Of a stretch of DNA of 31,194 nucleotides, positions 7,827 to 16,584 are shown piece by piece; positions within the stretch are counted from its first letter, which is position 1, and each line of letters starts with the position of its first letter. This stretch comes from Gammaproteobacteria bacterium (GTDB taxonomy: Bacteria > Pseudomonadota > Gammaproteobacteria > Pseudomonadales > Azotimanducaceae): contig JAPOYW010000385.1 of NCBI GenBank assembly GCA_026706425.1, positions 1 to 31,194 on the forward strand. Reading direction: 5' to 3'. A model generated the notes under the pieces. It was not told where the DNA came from, made no database searches, and saw nothing but the letters and a program-made list of their open reading frames with translations. A program made the translations under genes and the position numbers.

Positions 7827-8657
7827 TCAGCCCTGGGCCAGCAGTTCGGCAGCAAGCTCCTTGAGCCGTGGCGTACCGCCGCTGATGCGCACCCCGGCTG
7901 CCAACTGGGCCGCCAGGTTCTCCTCGGTGCAGCTATCCAGGAAGGCAATACCGGCAGCCTTGCACGCATCGAAGACACGTTGCCGGGCGGCCTGCAGTTC
8001 GGGACGCTGGAAGTCGTCGCGCACCCCACGGAATCCGTGCGACATCGACATGTCCGCCGGACCCCACTCGGCGAACGCGACACCCGGAACCGCCGTGGTC
8101 AGATAAGCGTTTTCCAGGGCGCGACGATTCTCGATCTTGAGGCCAAGGAGCAATTCGCCGTTCGGGTTCAGCGGCCATGGATCCGCACGGTCTAGGTACT
8201 CGGCCGGGGAAACTTCCCAGATCGCACTTGCAACGCCTTGACCGCCGGAACCGCGCGTGCCGCCGCGGAAGGTGTAGCGCATCGCCTCCACCACCGCCGC
8301 AACGGCCTCTGGAGTCTCCGCGTGGCAGAGCAGAAAGCCGTGTACGCCTAGCGTCAGTAGCTGGCGGATCTGCCAGGCGTTCGCATGGACGATGTCAACG
8401 TTGCGGCCCTCGAACGGCAGTTCCACCAGAACCGCCGGCGTCGGCGTGCGCACAGAGGCCATGCCCTTCATGAACTGATCGAGTCCCGCCAAGTCCAGCG
8501 GCCCATGTTCCATGCCGATGTTGAGGTAGTCGGCCCAGGTATCGGCCGCGGCAACGCCCGCCTCGAAGCCGAGTTCGGCACCCGCGTGGCTGCCGATGTA
8601 GAAGGCCGGTTCGTCGTTGGCGAGACGCCGGATGGCGCTGTTGACGCGATCAGCCAT
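7827..8657 (-). CDS. HpcH/HpaI-type aldolase
   Basis: This 276-aa protein belongs to the HpcH/HpaI (2,4-dihydroxyhept-2-ene-1,7-dioate aldolase) family, TIM-barrel class II aldolases using a divalent metal. Visible family elements are YLNIGMEHGPLDL near the start, a GVHGFLLCHAETPEA barrel strand, LLLGLKIENRRALEN (the metal-binding Glu is likely here), AEWGPADMSMSHG and the C-terminal FLDSCTEENLAAQLAAGVRI. The ATG at 8657 overlaps the serine hydrolase stop by one base (TGATG), indicating translational coupling; a GTG one codon upstream is an alternative start. The natural substrate is a 4-hydroxy-2-oxo acid, identity unknown. Confidence 0.88.
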   Translation of the reverse strand: MADRVNSAIRRLANDEPAFYIGSHAGAELGFEAGVAAADTWADYLNIGMEHGPLDLAGLDQFMKGMASVRTPTPAVLVELPFEGRNVDIVHANAWQIRQLLTLGVHGFLLCHAETPEAVAAVVEAMRYTFRGGTRGSGGQGVASAIWEVSPAEYLDRADPWPLNPNGELLLGLKIENRRALENAYLTTAVPGVAFAEWGPADMSMSHGFRGVRDDFQRPELQAARQRVFDACKAAGIAFLDSCTEENLAAQLAAGVRISGGTPRLKELAAELLAQG

Positions 8658-9847
8658 CACGCCAACGCCTGGTAGACGAGGGTCTTCAACTCCCGCCGTA
8701 TCGGGTAGGCGGAGGAAGGCAGAAGCTGGGTCGCGAAGATCACGATCAAATCCTCCACGGGGTCGACCCAGAAATACGTGCTAGCGGCACCGCCCCAAGC
8801 GAAATCGCCGGGCGAGTCCAGCACGCTCGCTGCCGCCGGGTCGACGACCACGGAAAAGCCGAGGCCGAACCCGATGCCCTCGTAGGACGTCTCGCTGAAT
8901 ACCGGCTGACCCATGGCGGCGAGATCGCAGTTTCTCGGCAGGTGGTTCATCGTCATGTACTCGACTGTCTTGCGGCCCAGCAGGCGCACGCCGTCAAGCT
9001 CGCCCTTGCCGCGCAGCATGAGAGCGAAGCGGTGGTAGTCGTCGATCGTGCCGACCATCCCGCCGCCGCCGGAGAAGAATGTCGGACGCGTGTGGTAGCG
9101 CGATCCCTCGGGATCGTCCTGCAACCGGTAGGCGCCCGGCCCGGTGTGCTGATAACAAGCCGCCAGACGATCCGCGCCCCCCGGCTGGACATGGAAACCC
9201 GAGTCCTTCATGCCCAAAGGCCCGGTGATGCGGTCCGCAACGAATTCGTCGAGCGCCTGGCCCGAGAAGTGCTCAACCAGGAAGCCGCAAACGTCCGTGG
9301 AGACCCCGTAGTTCCATTGCGTCCCGGGCGAGAACTTGAGCGGGATCTTCGCAAGCTTCGCGACCATGTCCGCCAAGGTGCCGTCTCCGGTGACCTGCTG
9401 ACGCCGGTACATGGCGTCCACCGGGTGCTCGTTCATGAAACCGTAGGTCAGCCCGGACGTGTGGGTGAGAAGGTGCTTGATCGTCATTGGCGCATCGGGC
9501 TTGACTGTGACGTACTGTTCTTCGCCGCCCCGATCGAAGACCGTGAGGTTGGCCCAGGTCTCAATGTGCTTCGCCACGGGGTCGTCAAGCTGAAAAAGCC
9601 CCTCTTCGTAGAGCATCATCAGCGCCGAACTCGTGATCGGCTTGGTCATCGAGTAGAGCCGCAGAACCGTGTCCCGCGTCATCGCCCGACTGCGTTCGAC
9701 GTCCGCGAAGCCCGACTGGTGGAAGAAGGCCTCTTCGCCCCCGCGGGATACGAGGCACATCGCGCCCGGGTACCGGCCTCCCTCCACGTACCGGTCGACA
9801 TGCGCCGCGATGCGGCCAAGCCGGTCCAGCAGAAACCCGTGTGCCAT
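8657..9847 (-). CDS. Serine hydrolase of the beta-lactamase/CubicO (class C-like) family
   Basis: The ATG at 9847 gives 396 aa; the open frame upstream is antisense to the next gene and is ignored. The active-site S-x-x-K tetrad is S66-M-T-K69 in LRLYSMTKPITS, typical of EstB/CubicO esterases and beta-lactamases. A WNYGVSTD segment supplies the tyrosine motif and WGGAASTYFWVDP is the C-terminal strand motif in place of KTG. No signal peptide is visible, so an intracellular esterase or amidase is more likely than a secreted beta-lactamase. It heads a minus-strand operon with the aldolase, acetyltransferase and flippase-like gene. Confidence 0.9.
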   Translation of the reverse strand: MAHGFLLDRLGRIAAHVDRYVEGGRYPGAMCLVSRGGEEAFFHQSGFADVERSRAMTRDTVLRLYSMTKPITSSALMMLYEEGLFQLDDPVAKHIETWANLTVFDRGGEEQYVTVKPDAPMTIKHLLTHTSGLTYGFMNEHPVDAMYRRQQVTGDGTLADMVAKLAKIPLKFSPGTQWNYGVSTDVCGFLVEHFSGQALDEFVADRITGPLGMKDSGFHVQPGGADRLAACYQHTGPGAYRLQDDPEGSRYHTRPTFFSGGGGMVGTIDDYHRFALMLRGKGELDGVRLLGRKTVEYMTMNHLPRNCDLAAMGQPVFSETSYEGIGFGLGFSVVVDPAAASVLDSPGDFAWGGAASTYFWVDPVEDLIVIFATQLLPSSAYPIRRELKTLVYQALA

Positions 9848-9931
9848 CGGTGCGCCGTTTCCCCCTTGTGCCGAAGCTCGGTCAGCATACCCGACTCGCG
9901 GCGTACCGGGAGATCGCTTAGGATTCCGCCG
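9848..9931. promoter_or_regulatory. Divergent intergenic region, probable back-to-back promoters
   Basis: Only 84 bp separate the starts of the serine hydrolase operon (minus) and the isocitrate lyase-family operon (plus), so both promoters must lie here or inside the genes. A GGGGGA run on the minus strand could serve as ribosome binding site for the hydrolase. No clear palindrome or sigma-70 hexamers were seen. Confidence 0.45.
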
Positions 9932-10789
9932 ATGTCCGTCCGAAGCCGTCTGCGTGCCGCCATCGATGCCGGCGAGATCGTCTTTGCGCCCCTCGCCCTC
10001 GACGCACTCATGGCGCGAATCGCCGAGCAGGCAGGCTTCCAGGCCGTCTACCTCAGCGGCGGGGCGCTCGGCTATGCACATGCCGTAAGCGAAGCGCTTC
10101 TCACGCTCGACGAACTCGTCCACGCCACGCGACGTGTGGTGGCCCGTTCGGAGGTGGCGGTGATCGCGGACGCCGGCGTGGGTTTCGGCGACGCCGTGCA
10201 TATGACGCGCACGATCCGGGAGATCGAGGCCACAGGGGCGGCGGCCGTGGAGATCGAAGACCAGGTCGCGCCCAAACGCGTCAGCCACCACCGGGGTATC
10301 GAACACCTCGTCGCACCGGCGGAAATGGCGGCCAAGGTCGAACACGCCGTCCGCGCCCGCAACGACGCCGACTTCGTCGTGATCGCCCGCACCGGCGCGG
10401 TCAGGAACGAATCCTTCGAGCACACCGTTCGACGCGCCAACCTCTACCGCGAAGCCGGCGCCGATATGCTGATGCTCATGCCGGCGACGGACGCGCAATG
10501 GTCCGACGCGCCGAAACGCATCAACGGGCCATTGGCCACCATCAGTTCCCTCGACACCCGCCGAGCCGACGCTTGGCGGGACCTCGGCTGGAGCCTCGTC
10601 GTCGACCCGTTCACCGCCCAGGCCGTCGTCGTCGACGCCTTACGGTCCCTCTACGGGCACTTCATGACGGAAGGGGAGACGGGTACCGATCGGCAACGGA
10701 TTCTTGAGATCTATCGGATGCTGTCCGGCCTGGCCGGCCTTGAGCCGCTCTATGCCATCGAAGACGAGACAACCGAGCGGGCGCCGTGA
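9932..10789 (+). CDS. Isocitrate lyase / PEP mutase superfamily enzyme
   Basis: The ATG at 9932 gives 285 aa, the size of PrpB-type enzymes. Superfamily residues are readable: a VYLSGGALGYAH barrel strand near 39-50, the metal-binding D80-A-G-V-G-F-G segment, the AAVEIEDQ strand near 104-111 and the PKRVSHH loop near 114-120. Isocitrate and methylisocitrate lyases carry K-R-C-G-H at that loop; here the catalytic Cys is replaced by Val. A true lyase acting on (methyl)isocitrate is therefore unlikely, and an oxaloacetate- or phosphonate-type activity is possible. The C-terminus (LSGLAGLEPLYAIEDE) is also family-like. The GTGA overlap with the next gene couples it to the SGNH hydrolase. Confidence 0.87.
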   Translation: MSVRSRLRAAIDAGEIVFAPLALDALMARIAEQAGFQAVYLSGGALGYAHAVSEALLTLDELVHATRRVVARSEVAVIADAGVGFGDAVHMTRTIREIEATGAAAVEIEDQVAPKRVSHHRGIEHLVAPAEMAAKVEHAVRARNDADFVVIARTGAVRNESFEHTVRRANLYREAGADMLMLMPATDAQWSDAPKRINGPLATISSLDTRRADAWRDLGWSLVVDPFTAQAVVVDALRSLYGHFMTEGETGTDRQRILEIYRMLSGLAGLEPLYAIEDETTERAP

Positions 10790-11607
10790 TCCGAATCGCC
10801 CGCTCGCCCGCCTGGTCTGCGTCGATGCTCCTCGCGCTGGTGCCTGGCGCACTTGCGGTTGAGCCGGATCAAGAACTCACGCCTTCGGCGCAGCGACTCG
10901 AGAACCAGGCACCGACGCGCGTCCTCTTCGTCGGCAACAGCTACCTGTACTACAACGACAGCCTGCACAATCACGTCAAACGCATTGCGGAGGAGGTCGG
11001 CCCGCACGGCCCAGGCGAATACCAGTACAAGTCCGCAACGATCAGCGGCTCGCGCCTCTCCCATCACGACGTCGACGGCCTGCTCCAGCCGGGCCGGCTC
11101 GGCATCGACGAGCCGTTCGAGTTGGTGATTCTGCAGGGTGGAAGCCGGGAGGTGCTGACCCCGGACGCCCGTGCCGAATTCCATGCGAAGGCCATTGAAC
11201 TGGGCCGCAGGATCCGCGCTGCGGGGGCCGAGGTCGCCCTCTACATGATTCACGCCTACGTGAAACCGCATGCCATGTACGACCCCGGGATGTTCGACAA
11301 GATCCGGCGGAGCTACATGCCGGCCGGCAACGAACTCGGGGCGTTGGTTGTCCCCGTCGGGCTCGCCTTCGAACGCGCCTACGGCGAGCGCCCGGAAATC
11401 GCGCTGCACGAGGCCTTCGACGGCACGCATCCCAACATGCTCGGCACGTATCTGGCAGCGTGCGTGGTCTACCAGAGCATCTACGGGCGGTCGGTCGTCG
11501 GCATCGAATACGATTACTTCGGCGAAGTGCCCAGGCAAACCGCCGAGTTCCTGCGGCGTATAGCCGATGAGACGGTTCGCGAGTTCTTCGGACGCGACCA
11601 ACCGTAG
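10786..11607 (+). CDS. Secreted SGNH-type hydrolase (DUF4886)
   Basis: A GTG overlapping the preceding stop by 4 nt starts a 273-aa protein with a signal peptide (hydrophobic MLLALVPGALA, probable cleavage after residue 24). The mature part has the DUF4886/SGNH elements: LFVGNSYLYYND with nucleophile S52, LVILQGGSRE (block III-like) and FDGTHPNMLGTY with D212 and H215 completing the triad. Such proteins act as esterases on acylated sugars or peptides; the substrate here is unknown. Export to the periplasm or beyond is likely. It sits between an isocitrate lyase-family gene and a PhyH gene, all on the plus strand. Confidence 0.85.
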   Translation: MIRIARSPAWSASMLLALVPGALAVEPDQELTPSAQRLENQAPTRVLFVGNSYLYYNDSLHNHVKRIAEEVGPHGPGEYQYKSATISGSRLSHHDVDGLLQPGRLGIDEPFELVILQGGSREVLTPDARAEFHAKAIELGRRIRAAGAEVALYMIHAYVKPHAMYDPGMFDKIRRSYMPAGNELGALVVPVGLAFERAYGERPEIALHEAFDGTHPNMLGTYLAACVVYQSIYGRSVVGIEYDYFGEVPRQTAEFLRRIADETVREFFGRDQP

Positions 11608-11672
11608 CCGGGCCGGGCGGAGTCGGCGCACGGCGGAAGTGGTAAGGTGTCGGCACGGGGAGACTGGAAACC

Positions 11673-12839
11673 ATGCAAGAGACCGCCGAAGCGATGCGGC
11701 CGTCCGTCGCGGAACACGCGGCCGCAATGGCGGACTACATCCGCGCAGGCGAGCAACGCGCCGGTGAGATCGGCAATCGGGGTCCCGTCCGTTTCTCGAC
11801 GGGTTTCGCCCTCGCCGATGAAATCCTATCCGCCTACTGGGAACACGGCTTCTACGTCTTCGAGAACGTGATCGACGACCAGGAGATCGCCGAACTGCGC
11901 ACCGACATGGCGCGGATGCTCGAACGCGCGCCCGTCCACCGCGGTGCGGAAGTGGACGCGGCGGGCCGTCCGGCGTTGGGTGCCGGTTTCAAGCGATCCG
12001 CGTTCACGTTCATCAAGCCATTGAGCGACCCGGTAGGCGGCACGAACCAGCTTGGTGGCCGCCACCCCGCCAAGATGGTCGAACCCGACCCGGGCGAGAG
12101 TGCGCCGGAAGAGGTGGTGCACATGGCGTACGGGATGTGCCAGCACATGGAATCCGGCTTGCGGCTGTACGGACACCCGAAGCTCCTCGCCATCGCCGAG
12201 AACATCAACGGCCCCGATTTCACGCCGTTCAACGACGCGATCTTCATCAAGCAACCCGGCCTCGGTGGCTCAGTTGCCTGGCATCAGGACGGAATCACTC
12301 ACTGGAAGTCCCCCAACTGGAACGAGGGCATCCACGGATTCAACTTCCAGGTCCAGCTCTATCCGACGACGCCCGGTAATTGCCTATGGGTCATGCCGGG
12401 TACGCACAAGAAGGGCAGACTCGACATCAAGGCGATGGTCGAGAAGAACGGCGGCTCGGAGCGCCTTCCCGGCGCGGTGCCGCTGATCTGCAGGCCCGGC
12501 GACGTCACCATGGTCAACCGCCAGACCTTGCATTGCTCGTTCGCCAACACGTCGCCCGACCTGCGCGTCTCCCTCACGTTCGGCTTCCACCGACGGGCAT
12601 CCGTCCTCGGTGCCAAGGGCGGGCTCGGCACCGAGGAAAGCGTTGTCTACGACGAGCAGCGGATCTTCGACCGTTCCGCGGTCATCGCCGTCGGCATCGA
12701 CGCGAGAAGACAGCGATTCCCCGACGAGGAACCGTACCGCTACCAGCCCTTCACGGGTCTGGAGGACGACTACCGCTGGGGCCCTGAAACCTACGAACGC
12801 GTCATCCGCGACTACAACACGAAGGATCTGGGGATCTAA
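11673..12839 (+). CDS. Phytanoyl-CoA dioxygenase-family protein
   Basis: This 388-aa protein starts at an ATG preceded by GGAG. It has the PhyH fold with H204-Q-D206 in AWHQDG, distal H287 in QTLHCSF and R298 in RVSLTFGF, i.e. all Fe(II) and 2-oxoglutarate ligands. An N-terminal extension of about 50 residues precedes the usual GFYVFENVIDDQEIAEL start, and a long C-terminal tail (residues 310-388) rich in charged and aromatic residues follows the core. The substrate is unknown; tryptophan-rich WKSPNWNEG after the HxD may shape the pocket. The last 4 bases overlap the convergent pseudogene. Confidence 0.92.
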   Translation: MQETAEAMRPSVAEHAAAMADYIRAGEQRAGEIGNRGPVRFSTGFALADEILSAYWEHGFYVFENVIDDQEIAELRTDMARMLERAPVHRGAEVDAAGRPALGAGFKRSAFTFIKPLSDPVGGTNQLGGRHPAKMVEPDPGESAPEEVVHMAYGMCQHMESGLRLYGHPKLLAIAENINGPDFTPFNDAIFIKQPGLGGSVAWHQDGITHWKSPNWNEGIHGFNFQVQLYPTTPGNCLWVMPGTHKKGRLDIKAMVEKNGGSERLPGAVPLICRPGDVTMVNRQTLHCSFANTSPDLRVSLTFGFHRRASVLGAKGGLGTEESVVYDEQRIFDRSAVIAVGIDARRQRFPDEEPYRYQPFTGLEDDYRWGPETYERVIRDYNTKDLGI

Positions 12840-14701
12840 GAACACCGGATTGGAAGTGATCCGACGGGCAGATCGATCAGGCTCGCGAGGATCAGGGCAA
12901 TCAGTTCCGGCCAGTAGAGCACGGCCGGACCTAGGGTCGGGCCGGTCGTGAACATCAGCCACCGGTTCGACGGGATCGTCATGGCGGAGACGACGTTGCT
13001 GGACGACGTTCCGAGTTCCACCTCCGGCGTGCGCAAGCGGAAACCCGGCTCCGCGGTCTCGTTCCACGCGACCGAGAGCGTGTGCTCTCCCGGCAGGATC
13101 GGCACCGTGAGTTCGCCGTCTACCGCCACGACGGGTTCCGAATCCCCGTCGATGGTCACGGACTCGAAATCGGCTGCCGGAGGGAGACGGAGGCGATGGC
13201 TGGTTCCCTGGGTGCTCCGATAGTGAACGTCCATCACCGAGCGACGCTGGTGGGCACCCACCGCCGTGTGGACAGCCACGTGGTCGAACGCGAGCGTGCC
13301 GCCGGCCACCGCCTCGGGACGGGAGACCGTGACATTCAACGTCTCTCCCGGTCTGGGATGGAACACGGCAACCCGCCACCCGGCGCCGCGCGAATCGATG
13401 ACGTTGACGGCGCCGACGGACCAACCGTGGCGGGAGGTCTGGAAATTCGACATCGGCAATGCTTGGCATGTCGAGTTCGAGGGAATCCCGGAAAGCCTGC
13501 CCGAGACACCGGTCTCTTGCAGGCCGGTTGCCTGCAGTCGTGTCAGGTTGAGCGCGTCCGCAACGAGTGTTCGGTTTCGGACTCCCGCGACGAACCAGTG
13601 GTCCGAGCGCGCCGCAATCGAACGAGGCGTGGCCGGGAACGGGATCTCCACGGTGTCGCCCGGTGGCAGCGACCCCTGCAGCGCAAGTTCATGGCGACCC
13701 GCATCGAGCCGCACCCGCAACACGCCGTCCGAGTCGCGATGGGCGGCCATGTCGGCCTGCCCGGCATTGATGCGTTGCGGCCGCCAGCCTTGCGCGCTAC
13801 CCGGCATGGGCACCGCCACGTCCTCCACGGCGTGGACGACCAAGCGGACCGTCATCTCGTCTTCCTCGACGACGACATCCGCGTCGACGATCTCCGCGCA
13901 GCGCGGCGCACACGACGGCGCCGCAAGCAGACGCTGCCTCAGTTCGTCGAGCACCGCTGCGGGCGGCGGATCCGCCCAAGCGCGTTCGCCGCCGGCAAGA
14001 ACAACGGCGAACACGGCGACGGCTGCCGTCGCCCCGGTCGACCTCAGCGCGATCTTCGGCGGCCACTTCCAGCGTGCGCCGAAGATGTCGTAGGCGAACA
14101 GCGCCGCGAACGACCCGCGCGCACAGACCGCCACTAAGCGCAGCTCAGCGACCAGCCAAACGGGCATGATCACCAAGCGCATCGTGCGTTCGGCGTCCAC
14201 GGGGCCGTCCCAGGACAGCGGGTACGAGGTCCATTCCCAATCCGGTCTGCCGGGGCCTGCCTGCAACAGCGCGTTCTCATCGTAGCGCCGGAACGCAGAG
14301 GCCGATACGATCACAACCTCCTCGATGTGCCGCTCTGCCTGGAGTGCAACTTCGTCTTTCAGCACATCTCGGGGAGCAGGCGGAGTCCTACCGACCAGCA
14401 TCTCGAACAGCCCCCAGGTCTCGGCATGGCCCTGCCGGTGAGCCAGCGGCTCGAGCTGGGGAAAGACGGCGATGCGGATCTGACCGAGCAGGAAAGGCAC
14501 GAGGAACAGCAGCAGCACCGCGAACGAGGCGAGCCGATAGCTCTGCGCCACCCGCAGCAGGCGTCCCCGGGGTGCGACCCGGACCAGGGCGACGGCCGCG
14601 AGCAGGTTCAGCCACGCCCACAGGTTCGGGCCAGCGCGAGCCAACCTGCTCCGGGTCCACGGTGCGCGGCCCTTGCGGCAGGGTCGCACGCAGCTGCGCA
14701 T
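12836..14701 (-). pseudogene. Large membrane protein remnant, central and C-terminal part
   Basis: The frame begins with about 26 unconvincing residues and then turns into a clear membrane protein: LWAWLNLLAAVALVRV, a second span (FAVLLLFLVPFLLGQI), a third (LVIMPVWLVAEL) and later a long beta-rich periplasmic region ending with GPAVLYWPELIALILASL. From memory, gammaproteobacteria have a roughly 1300-aa envelope protein with this order, in which the region from the first span follows a long periplasmic domain and further C-terminal spans are present. Here the protein starts abruptly after a gap and stops soon after the last span begins. It pairs with the fragment at 14706-15326, in a different frame. 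Function of the parent family is unknown to me. Confidence 0.6.
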
Positions 14702-14705
14702 TTGC

Positions 14706-15326
14706 CTAGTAGGCCCACACCTCCTGATCGGGCAGGTTGTTTGCGGGTTGCGGAAGGGTCACTCTGTCGACCACACCCCTCGCGCGCGCGCCAAGCGTGA
14801 CCCGCCAGGCGCCGGGACGCACTTGAACGCGCAGACCGCCGTCGGGCGAAAGCTGCACGGGAAGTTCGCTGGCGAGCGACAGCGGAACGAAATCCTCCGG
14901 GAGCACCGGCCCCATGCGTTCCTCGCGAACCGTCCCTGCGACATCGATCTCGAACACTGTGAGTAGCCGGGTGGGGACGTCATCGTCGAGGCGTCGATAG
15001 ACGTTGGTCACCAAGGTGTCCCGAGCCTTCGCGACCTGTTCGCCCCGACCCAGCCAAACGCCTTGATCGGAGATCCTTGGCAAGACGATCCGCTGGCCGT
15101 CCACCGTCAGGCTCAGAAGGCCGCTTTCCCGGGGCACGGCGAGGGTCGCCGGTCGTTCGTCCCAGGCGAAACCGCCGCGTACGTCGTGTCGCCCCGGCGA
15201 CAGGAGGATTGCGGGCGCCCCATTGCGAAGCACCACGGACACGTCTCGGCCGGTGGTCGCCACTGCCCGGGGCCAGACCTCACCGTCGCCCGGCAGGGGG
15301 ATCCACTGCTCCTTCGCGTAGGCCAA
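14706..15326 (-). pseudogene. Large membrane protein remnant, N-terminal periplasmic part
   Basis: These 206 codons encode a beta-rich segment (EQWIPLPGDGEVWPR, LSPGRHDVRGGFAWDE, VYRRLDDDVPTRLLT, MGPVLPEDFVPLSL) that I recall as the first periplasmic domain of the same large membrane protein. A signal peptide and the usual preceding 80 or so residues are absent: only about 35 bp separate this fragment from the divergent Eis-like gene. It ends with DQEVWAY and a stop where the parent protein continues for several hundred residues before its first central membrane span. Fragments A and B are therefore probably one gene with an internal deletion, plus truncation at both ends. No RBS or start signal is convincing. 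Confidence 0.6.
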
Positions 15327-15363
15327 CCACGGCCAACCACGATCAAGCTACAATCCACCCACC

Positions 15364-16581
15364 ATGGGCATCGAAATCCGTCAAGCGACCGCCGAAGAGA
15401 TGGCGGAGTTCGGGATTCTCGGCGGCTACGTCTACGGGGGCGCCTTCGGGGACGGTCCCGACAACCTCATCGCCAGGGTGACCCGCCCGGAATGGACGCT
15501 ATGCGCGTTCGACGACGGCAAGCTGGCGACGACTTTCTCGACCCTCCCCTTCACCATGCGCGCGAACGGGATTGCCATGCCCTTGGCCGGGGTGTCCACA
15601 GTCGGCACACAGCCCGAGTATCGCCGCCAGGGGCTGGTGCGTCGGATCCACACCGAGGCCCTCGCCCGGATGCGCGATGCGGGGCAACCGGTGGCCGCGC
15701 TATGGGCCTCCCAAGCCGCGATCTATCAACGCTACGGCTACGCCATGACGACGCTGCGACGCCACTACGCGGTGGACACCGTCGACATCCGATTCCACGA
15801 CGGCGACGGCGGTAGCGGCCGAGTCGAACGGGTCGAGGCGGATACGGGCTACGACATCATCAAGGCGATCTACATCCAGTTCATCGCCGAGCGAACCTGC
15901 TATATCCACCGTGCGAAGGACCTGTGGCTCAATAACGTCCTCGAGCCCGTGGAGGCGGACGGCCCGCTGTGGATTGCGGTATGCCACGCCGAAAGCGGAC
16001 GGGCGACGGGCTACGTGGTCTATACACTCCGCTCGGACAAGGTGGACCATTCGTCGCGCGACCAAGAGCTCAAAGTGCGCGAGTTGGTCTGGCTCGACCA
16101 GGATGCCTACCGCTCCCTTTGGAGCTTCGTGGCGCGCCACGATCTCGTCGGCCGGGTCGCGTGGAATGGCGCGCCAGCGGACGATCCCGCGTTGGAGTTC
16201 TTCCTCGAGCCCCGGCTGCTCCATGCCCGGGACCGCGAGGGTGCCTGGTTCCGAATCGTCGACGCACCCAAGGCCCTTGCCGGGCGGGGCTACGACATCA
16301 CGGCCGACCTCGCCGTCGGTATCGAGCCCGACCCGCTGACCCCTTGGAACGACGGCGTCTGGCGGCTCGAGACGAGCGCCGAAGGCGCGCATGCACGTTC
16401 GACCAACGAGTCGCCGGACATCCGTCTCAACGCCAAGGCGCTGGCGTCGCTGTTCACCGGCTTCCGCTCCGCCACGGAGCTTGCTAGCTGGGGGCTGCTC
16501 GACGGCGACCGTGACGCGGTGATCCGGGCCGATGCGATGTTCCGCACCCGCCACGCGCCGCATTGCCCGGATCACTTCTAG
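15364..16581 (+). CDS. Eis-like GNAT acetyltransferase
   Basis: This 405-aa protein matches the Eis family: two GNAT lobes followed by an SCP2-like C-terminal domain. The acetyl-CoA motif is GVSTVGTQPEYRRQGLVRRI (residues 76-95) and YQRYGYAM (121-128) supplies the tyrosine that acts as general acid in Eis. The chain ends in CPDHF, so a C-terminal phenylalanine carboxylate, the general base in mycobacterial Eis, is conserved. Family members acetylate amines at several positions, e.g. aminoglycosides, and form hexamers. Its natural substrate here is unknown. The gene is divergent from the membrane protein remnant, and the metallophosphoesterase gene begins 3 nt after its stop. Confidence 0.9.
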   Translation: MGIEIRQATAEEMAEFGILGGYVYGGAFGDGPDNLIARVTRPEWTLCAFDDGKLATTFSTLPFTMRANGIAMPLAGVSTVGTQPEYRRQGLVRRIHTEALARMRDAGQPVAALWASQAAIYQRYGYAMTTLRRHYAVDTVDIRFHDGDGGSGRVERVEADTGYDIIKAIYIQFIAERTCYIHRAKDLWLNNVLEPVEADGPLWIAVCHAESGRATGYVVYTLRSDKVDHSSRDQELKVRELVWLDQDAYRSLWSFVARHDLVGRVAWNGAPADDPALEFFLEPRLLHARDREGAWFRIVDAPKALAGRGYDITADLAVGIEPDPLTPWNDGVWRLETSAEGAHARSTNESPDIRLNAKALASLFTGFRSATELASWGLLDGDRDAVIRADAMFRTRHAPHCPDHF

Positions 16582-16584
16582 AGA

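Noticed and set aside
8942..9931. Long open frame upstream of the isocitrate lyase-family gene
   Set aside because: It is antisense to the serine hydrolase and has the low-complexity look of a high-GC shadow frame; the family N-terminus is at 9932.
9848..10498. N-terminal extension of the serine hydrolase frame (613-aa version)
   Set aside because: The extension runs antisense through the isocitrate lyase-family gene, which has clear motifs; the hydrolase family starts at the ATG at 9847.
12384..13469. 361-aa minus-strand frame crossing the PhyH end and the membrane protein remnant
   Set aside because: Proline/arginine-rich shadow composition, spanning two better-supported features in other frames.
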